Assembly (NCBI GenBank): GCA_034437555.1
Contig: DAOTTQ010000006.1
Span: forward strand, 62,001 to 126,000
DNA: 64,000 bases
Source: JANWYT01 sp034437555
Lineage (GTDB): Bacteria > Chloroflexota > Anaerolineae > Aggregatilineales > Phototrophicaceae
Reading direction: 5' to 3'
Shown in pieces: positions 59,290-64,000 of this stretch. Under the pieces are notes generated by a model. It had not been told where the DNA came from. It made no database searches and saw only the letters and a program-made list of their open reading frames with translations. A program made the translations under genes and the position numbers. Within the stretch, counting starts at the first letter, position 1; every line of letters begins with the position of its first letter.

Positions 59290-60363
59290 CTAACTAAACC
59301 GAATACGTGGATCGACAACGGCGTATAAAATATCAGAGATAAGGTAGCCGATAATGGTCGCTACCGCCCCAATAATGACGACTGCCATCACGATAGGATA
59401 ATCTTGGCTAGTAACTGCCGTTACGCCAGTACGCCCCAAACCATTCCAATTAAAAACACTTTCGGTAATGGCTGCACCGCCAATGACCCCAGTAATAGAG
59501 GGACCCAAAAAGGTGGCAATAGGAATCATAGCGTTTCTGGCACCATGTCTAAACCAAACTTCACGGGCGCTTAATCCTTTGGAACGCGCTGTACGAATGT
59601 AATCTTGGTTGATTACATCTAGCATAGAGGCACGCATGTAACGGCTAAAACCTGCAATACCACCCGAAGCAAGCACAAAAACGGGTAAAATCATGTATTG
59701 TAAGCGTTCCCAGATAGGTGGAAGGGGGCCCATTGTTGTCGGTCCTCTATCCCCTAAAGGAAGCCATCCTAAGCCTTGTCCAAAGACAAGCAGTAAGATA
59801 AATCCTAACCAGAAGGTAGGCAATGCGCTTACAACAACTGCTAAAACGCGAGTGAGGTTATCAAACCACTTGTTATGTTTAACAGCAGCCCAAATGCCGA
59901 TGGGTATACCAAACACCAGACTGACAGTTAGAGATGAAATCCCCAACTCCAATGTTGCCCCCATGCGTTCCATAATCAAATCAAGGGCGGGGCGACGCGT
60001 AAAAAAAGAACTTCCAAAGTCACCGCGTATAATTCCTTTTCGTTTACCGGGTTCTTCAGGAACACCGTCACCATCTGCATCTAGCGCAAGAATGAAGCTA
60101 CCATCAGAGATGCCGTCACCATCACTATCCCAACGCATCCAATCATCACCTAGCAACCAACGCAAGTATTGAATGTACCCGGGGTCATTTAGCCCAAGAG
60201 AGGCTTCTACTTGTTTAATCTGTTCTGGTCTTACTTTGGGCCCAAATGTTAAAGCGCGTGCGGGTCCACCAGGTGCTAGAAGCATGAGTGAGTAGGAAAG
60301 AACGGTAATGCCAAGAAGGGTGGGAATGGACTGTAAGAGACGGCGAATAATATACTTAATCAT
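59290..60363 (-). CDS. Peptide/nickel-type ABC transporter permease (DppB/OppB-like) with DxDxDG insert
   Basis: 357 residues. N-terminal MIKYIIRRLLQSIPTLLGIT and LAPGGPARAL are typical of OppB; the EAA loop is RASMLDVINQDYIRTARSKG, LSAREVWFRHGARNAMIP. In the first extracytoplasmic loop, between YIQYLRWLLGDDW and IIRGDFGSSFFTRRP, an insert of about 35 residues carries two calcium-binding-type loops, DSDGDGISDG (79-88) and DADGDGVPEE (95-104). Such loops are usual in dockerin or thrombospondin-3 repeats, not in permeases. Lies 11 bases before the OppC-like gene. Confidence 0.94.
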   Translation of the reverse strand: MIKYIIRRLLQSIPTLLGITVLSYSLMLLAPGGPARALTFGPKVRPEQIKQVEASLGLNDPGYIQYLRWLLGDDWMRWDSDGDGISDGSFILALDADGDGVPEEPGKRKGIIRGDFGSSFFTRRPALDLIMERMGATLELGISSLTVSLVFGIPIGIWAAVKHNKWFDNLTRVLAVVVSALPTFWLGFILLLVFGQGLGWLPLGDRGPTTMGPLPPIWERLQYMILPVFVLASGGIAGFSRYMRASMLDVINQDYIRTARSKGLSAREVWFRHGARNAMIPIATFLGPSITGVIGGAAITESVFNWNGLGRTGVTAVTSQDYPIVMAVVIIGAVATIIGYLISDILYAVVDPRIRFS

Positions 60364-60402
60364 CGAAATTTCCCTAACTACAAGTACACAGTCTAAGAAA
60401 AG

Positions 60403-60439
60403 TAGGGCATATTGACCCTATATGAGCCAACATGCCCTA
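60403..60439 (-). other. Intercistronic stem-loop between binding protein and permease genes
   Basis: On the minus strand TAGGGCAT / ATGCCCTA with a long loop, followed by CTTTTCTT. In ABC operons such a structure often stabilises the upstream mRNA or partly terminates, giving more binding protein than permease. Confidence 0.5.
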
Positions 60440-60473
60440 GCTTTAAGTTTTACATCATGATGTTACAAAGACC

Positions 60474-62198
60474 TTATGGGGTTGCGTTTATAATCCATGT
60501 GTCGATGTTCCAAAGCATTAGGTTAGGATAGGGAGCGAAGCCTTCTACGGTGTCGCGACCAGCATAGTAACCGTTCAAAGCGAACAAAGGCACATAGGGA
60601 AGTTCACTTTGGAGAATGGTTTGGATTTCAGTGTAGATAGCAGCACGATCTTCTTGAGCGCAACCAGGAACGGTAGCAGCTTGCTTCATCAATTCGTCAA
60701 CGCGAGCGTTGCTGAAGCTGGTGAAGTTGTTGCCGCCAAGGTAGTCACCGTCTGTGGTGAACAAACCAACTTGGTCGGGGTCACTTGGGAAGCCGTCACG
60801 CCATCCGAGGATGATGGTGTCGAAGCTTTGTGCATCCATTTGTTCAAGAATAGTGTTGAAGTCGATGGTTTGGAAGTCTACTTCTACACCGATTTGGCGT
60901 AAAGCATCTTGAGCAATTGTACCGATAGCGGTACGGCGGACGTTACCTTCGTTTGTAACCAAGGTAAAGCGTAGGGGTGTACCATCGGCAGCATACATAG
61001 CACCTTGCGCAACGCGAGGTGTAGCGGGGTCACTGTCATCATCTACCCAGCCGGCTTCGTCAAGAAGAGCAGCTGCGCCTTCAAGGTCGAGACCAATGAA
61101 GGGGAGGTCAGCAGGGTAAGCCCAGCTAGAAGGGACAAGGAAAGCGTTCATGCGAATGCCGTAACCAAATACAGCACCTTGAATGATAGCATCTACGTCA
61201 ATTGCCTTAGAAATGGCTTGACGCACGCGAAGGTCGCCGAAAATGGGGTGCTTGCCTTGGTCAATGCCAGTGGCGGTGTTTGTTTCGATATCCCAAGAGG
61301 ATTGAGGATCGGTGGGGTCTGCTTGGTTGAAAGCAAGGTAGTCCCAGCTGCGACCTGGGTAGGCAAACAAGTTCGTGCCTTCATCAGATTCTAGGGTGCT
61401 AACGTTACCTACGGCTGGGCTGTCGATGATGCTAAGTTCACCTGCCAAGAATTGTTCGATGATGACGTTTTGGTCAGCAACGTTCTTGTAGATGAAACCT
61501 GTGGGGATAACACCATCGGGTGCGCCCTTGAAGGCTTGGTTAGCAACAATGCTTACTTGTTCGCCGGGGCGGAATTCATTAAATGTGAACACACCACCGG
61601 TAACGCTTGGGCTAAGGTTGTAATCCATGTTGGGGATTTCGGCAAAGTCTTCTGGGAAGACATGCGAAGGAACAATGGGTAGGCTGGAGAAACCCAAAGC
61701 GGAGCAGTCGGCTTGTAAGAAAGTTACTACGTATGTATCGGGTGTGGGAGTTTCTACTTTTTCAATAACCGAAGTATAGAAGCTGTAAGGGCTATCGAAA
61801 TCGCCACTGGAGACGGCATCCCATGCGTATTGAATGTCTGCGGAAGTGATGGGTGTGCCATCAGACCAAGTCCAGTCAGTACGAATTGTGAAGGTGTAAA
61901 TAAGGTTATCTTCAGAGACTTCCCAATCTAGCACCAATGCAGCGGGGTCGCCTTTAGTAAAGTATTGCGTTTCGGGGTCTACGCCAATCAAACCTGGCAT
62001 GATAAGACCGATAACGCGGTTTGAAGCAGTGTCGTTTGCAATCAAAACGTTGAGGTTAGCGACATCGCCACCGAAGTTACCTTCGATAATGATACCACCC
62101 TCACCTGGAGCAACATCTTGGGCAAGTGACGGAGCAATGAATACGCTCATGAGCGCAACAATTGCACCAACTAACAAAAATTTAGTTGCGGTTTTCAT
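60474..62198 (-). CDS. Extracellular peptide-binding protein of ABC transporter (SBP family 5)
   Basis: Predicted 574 residues from the ATG at 62198, fixed by a perfect AGGAGG. Signal peptide about 1-27 (FLLVGAIVALMSVFIAPSLA, then QD); no lipobox Cys, so it is not an evident lipoprotein. The mature protein has the family-5 layout: GGIIIEGNFGGDVANLNVLI, a VLDWEVSEDNLIYTFTIRTD domain, WSDGTPITSADIQYAWDAV (signature, about 110-128), LRVRQAISKAIDVDAIIQGA and a C-terminal DTWIINATP. The ligand is probably a peptide, but the family also takes nickel and sugars. First gene of the uptake operon. Confidence 0.94.
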   Translation of the reverse strand: MKTATKFLLVGAIVALMSVFIAPSLAQDVAPGEGGIIIEGNFGGDVANLNVLIANDTASNRVIGLIMPGLIGVDPETQYFTKGDPAALVLDWEVSEDNLIYTFTIRTDWTWSDGTPITSADIQYAWDAVSSGDFDSPYSFYTSVIEKVETPTPDTYVVTFLQADCSALGFSSLPIVPSHVFPEDFAEIPNMDYNLSPSVTGGVFTFNEFRPGEQVSIVANQAFKGAPDGVIPTGFIYKNVADQNVIIEQFLAGELSIIDSPAVGNVSTLESDEGTNLFAYPGRSWDYLAFNQADPTDPQSSWDIETNTATGIDQGKHPIFGDLRVRQAISKAIDVDAIIQGAVFGYGIRMNAFLVPSSWAYPADLPFIGLDLEGAAALLDEAGWVDDDSDPATPRVAQGAMYAADGTPLRFTLVTNEGNVRRTAIGTIAQDALRQIGVEVDFQTIDFNTILEQMDAQSFDTIILGWRDGFPSDPDQVGLFTTDGDYLGGNNFTSFSNARVDELMKQAATVPGCAQEDRAAIYTEIQTILQSELPYVPLFALNGYYAGRDTVEGFAPYPNLMLWNIDTWIINATP

Positions 62199-62226
62199 AT
62201 TGCCTCCTAAAAGGTTGTAAAAAGGT

Positions 62227-62261
62227 GCATAAAGTGAGTTTATGCAATGGCATTGTTTATA
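62227..62261 (-). promoter_or_regulatory. Promoter and inverted repeat upstream of the ABC uptake operon
   Basis: On the minus strand TGGTATAAA (extended -10-like, 62264-62256) is followed by a perfect 7-5-7 inverted repeat GCATAAA / TTTATGC (62227-62245) at about +5 to +25. The repeat could be an operator blocking transcription or a hairpin at the mRNA 5' end. Confidence 0.45.
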
Positions 62262-62393
62262 CCACGAATAAGGAGACAATGCTATAGATGATAGTTGTTG
62301 CTTTTGAACAAAAAAAACTATTTTAATTCGTTAATAGTGTGCAAAAAAGCACAAATGAGGGTAATTCATGATATTTTGTATGAGTGAAATAAA

Positions 62394-62418
62394 AAAAACC
62401 ACTTTTTAAGTGGTTTTT
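62394..62418. terminator. Terminator downstream of tRNA-Pro
   Basis: AAAAACCACTT / AAGTGGTTTTT, perfect 11-bp stem with a 3-base loop and flanking A/T runs; it lies 9 bases beyond the tRNA 3' end on the minus strand and could also work in the other direction. Confidence 0.85.
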
Positions 62419-62426
62419 AATGTATG

Positions 62427-62501
62427 TCGGGGCGGCGGGATTTGAACCCACGACCCCTTGCACCCCATGCAAGTGCGCTAGCCGGGCTGCGCCACGCCCC
62501 G
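62427..62501 (-). tRNA. tRNA-Pro (anticodon GGG)
   Basis: Minus strand: acceptor CGGGGCG / CGCCCCG, D stem GCGC / GCGC, anticodon stem CTTGC / GCAAG around the loop ATGGGGT, T loop TTCAAAT. Anticodon GGG reads CCC (and CCU by wobble). The C1-G72 start typical of proline tRNAs is present. CCA is not encoded. Confidence 0.94.
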
Positions 62502-62560
62502 ATACGCTCTCTAATATAGCATAAAAACAGATGATGTGAAGGGGGAAGTGGGAGTTATTT

Positions 62561-62589
62561 TTGCACAAAAACACGAATTGGTTTACCAT
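62561..62589 (+). promoter_or_regulatory. Promoter of the SH3b-domain protein gene
   Basis: TTGCAC (62561-62566), exactly 17 bases, TACCAT (62584-62589). Predicted start near 62596, about 40 bases before the ATG at 62635. Confidence 0.5.
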
Positions 62590-62634
62590 GCTTGTAGCGT
62601 TTGTAAAAGGTTTATCTGTGAGGGAGTCAACTGT

Positions 62635-64000
62635 ATGAGTAGTTTGACAGCTATTCCAAAGCCAAGCAATGCGGGTTCTGGGCAAATTGCAATTGCCCAA
62701 ACAAACAGTGCTTATGTGAATTTTCGTTCTGGGCCCGGAGCGCAATATCCCGATATTGGGGATCTTCGTGCCAATTCTTTATTGGTTTGGTTTCCTCCTA
62801 CCCGACGTCCAGACGGATGGGTATGGGTAGAACAGCGCGGTGTGATTGGGTGGGTTTCTACCAGTGTAATTAAGTTTGAAGCGGCGGTTGGGGGTGTTGT
62901 TAGTACACAAACGCCTACTCCTTATGACGGCGCAGTTGCTGTTTGGCATTGGAAAGGTTCTAGTATTCCCGAAAAAAGCCTAGAAGAGTTTGTTGCGAAC
63001 CTTAAAAGATTTGCACCCAGGGTGAAGCAAGTTTGGGTAAAAACCAGCGATGGTACAAGTTGGCAGGGTCGTTTTGATGCCAATGGTGGCAACATGGCAA
63101 TTAATGGAGTTGCCGATGTAGAACGTTGGGTGCGCGTTTTAAATCAAAACGGTTTAGAGTTTCATGCGTGGTGTGTGCCACAAGGGCTTAATATTGATGC
63201 AGAAGCCGCCGTTATTAGTGCCGTTTGTAAAGTGAATGGCGTGCGCTCCATGATTTTAGATGTTGAACCGTACACAGGTTTTTGGCAAGGTGGTAAAGAA
63301 GCAGTTCGCCCCTTTATGCTTAAGGTGAGGCAAGCCATTGGTGGGCGTTTTCACGTTGGAATGAGCATTGACCCGCGCCCTTGGCATCGTGCCAGCGTAT
63401 TCCCAGAAGAATGGTTTCCCTTCGTAAATAGTATTCATCCCCAAGTTTACTGGGCAACTTTTAGAACAGACCCAGAAGCTGCGCTTAAACAAGCCTATGA
63501 CACATGGGCTAACTATGGTAAGCCTATTATCCCTGCGCTTCAGGGGGATGCCCTTTTGGTTGACCAACAGGCAGCGCATACATTGGCAACACAGCGTCAT
63601 GCTGCTCAAGGGTTGAGTTGGTGGCGTTATGGGGTTATTTCACAGTATGCAGCGGTGAATACTGCCATTAACATCACCACACCTATCTCGAATCCACCCA
63701 CAGAACCTACAGATAATTTTACTGATGAGGTGGTTGTTACGCCTAAAGGGCGTGGTTTTAGAACGGGAACATATACAGGAAAGCCCGAACTTTCGGAATA
63801 TGATGGCACATGGGGCTGGAAGGTTCTGCATAAGAAAACCGAAGTGAATCAGAGCAAGGTGTGGGCGGAATGGAAAACGGATTTGCCCGAATCTGGTCGT
63901 TACGAGATTGCGACATTTGTGCCTGCACGCCATGCCACAACCACTCGCGCACGCTTTAAGATTCACGGCATTAAAGGCACAACAACCGAAGTGGTTGTAG
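62635..64000 (+). CDS. SH3b + glycosidase-like TIM barrel + golvesin/CBM-like protein (partial, runs off right edge)
   Basis: At least 455 residues, ATG at 62635 with AGGGAG 8 bases before it; no stop before the window ends. No obvious signal peptide (MSSLTAIPKPSNAGSGQIAI). Residues about 20-80 are a bacterial SH3 domain (NSAYVNFRSGPGAQYPDIGD, WVWVEQRGVIGWVS). About 100-345 looks like a glycoside-hydrolase-type barrel: GAVAVWHWKGSSIPE, VWVKTSDGTSWQG, EFHAWCVPQG, SMILDVEPY (possible catalytic Asp/Glu) and HPQVYWATF. About 375 onward resembles the golvesin/xanthan-lyase carbohydrate-binding domain (SGRYEIATFVPARHATTTRA). Possibly a wall or polysaccharide enzyme, exported by another route or cytoplasmic. 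Confidence 0.82.
   Translation, partial: MSSLTAIPKPSNAGSGQIAIAQTNSAYVNFRSGPGAQYPDIGDLRANSLLVWFPPTRRPDGWVWVEQRGVIGWVSTSVIKFEAAVGGVVSTQTPTPYDGAVAVWHWKGSSIPEKSLEEFVANLKRFAPRVKQVWVKTSDGTSWQGRFDANGGNMAINGVADVERWVRVLNQNGLEFHAWCVPQGLNIDAEAAVISAVCKVNGVRSMILDVEPYTGFWQGGKEAVRPFMLKVRQAIGGRFHVGMSIDPRPWHRASVFPEEWFPFVNSIHPQVYWATFRTDPEAALKQAYDTWANYGKPIIPALQGDALLVDQQAAHTLATQRHAAQGLSWWRYGVISQYAAVNTAINITTPISNPPTEPTDNFTDEVVVTPKGRGFRTGTYTGKPELSEYDGTWGWKVLHKKTEVNQSKVWAEWKTDLPESGRYEIATFVPARHATTTRARFKIHGIKGTTTEVVV

Noticed and set aside
1..64000. Mobile elements, prophage or defence islands
   Set aside because: No transposase, integrase, terminal repeats, restriction, toxin-antitoxin or Cas genes were seen, and codon style and SD use are even across the window.

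Overview
The window looks like ordinary chromosome from a free-living, probably aerobic member of the Chloroflexota (Anaerolineae-like). This is inferred from gene content: a fused NuoCD, a type II NADH dehydrogenase, secreted proteins with Thr/Pro-rich linkers, LCP and CAP-domain proteins, and a citramalate synthase inside a leu operon. No rRNA or marker settles the taxonomy. I saw no insertion sequence, phage, integron or CRISPR array. Coding density is high and most genes start with a clear purine-rich Shine-Dalgarno (SD) sequence.

Layout. 1-3.6 kb: uridine kinase (cut by the left edge), tRNA-Thr, purH and, divergently, a type II NADH dehydrogenase behind a perfect CRP/FNR-type palindrome. 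3.7-6.3 kb: a leftward operon of a NodU/CmcH-type carbamoyltransferase with three small membrane proteins. 6.4-16.6 kb: DUF1295 membrane protein, LON-domain protein, a hydrolase/acyl-CoA synthetase fusion with a patatin, sulfurtransferase, acyltransferase, GT4 glycosyltransferase and a secreted CAP protein. 16.7-19.4 kb: argG and argH. 19.4-30.5 kb: one long branched-chain amino acid operon, ilvE-ilvB-ilvN-ilvC-leuA-leuC-leuD-cimA-leuB, preceded by a leader peptide rich in Ile, Val and Leu codons and a terminator, i.e. a ribosome-mediated attenuator. 30.5-34.3 kb: a Clp-N/kinase fusion with an FHA partner, and murA. 34.4-38.3 kb: a SAM-I riboswitch controlling a trans-sulfuration enzyme, then thrC and thrB. 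38.4-43.9 kb: aldehyde dehydrogenase, then iscX-nuoB-nuoCD-nuoI. 44-45.5 kb: a DUF2256 protein and a photolyase split into two ORFs in reversed order. 45.6-50 kb: Mrp, STAS and anti-sigma kinase pair, a serine beta-lactamase-like protein and a NUDIX hydrolase. 50-58 kb: a large sensor kinase without its phosphoacceptor His, LysM and LCP envelope proteins, a degenerate FtsK-like protein and a lipoprotein. 58-62.5 kb: a peptide ABC uptake operon and tRNA-Pro. 62.6-64 kb: a secreted-type SH3b/hydrolase-like protein cut by the right edge.

The amino-acid genes fit together. ThrB/ThrC make threonine, CimA with LeuBCD offers a threonine-independent route to 2-oxobutyrate, and IlvBN, IlvC and IlvE complete most of Ile/Val/Leu synthesis; ilvD and ilvA are not here. 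The items most worth a second look are the ilv attenuator, the Clp-N/kinase + FHA pair, the FtsK-like protein lacking Walker residues, the split photolyase, the shared basic tail on NuoB and NuoI, and the DxDxDG insert in the OppB-type permease. All functional statements rest on motif recognition by eye; no database search was run.
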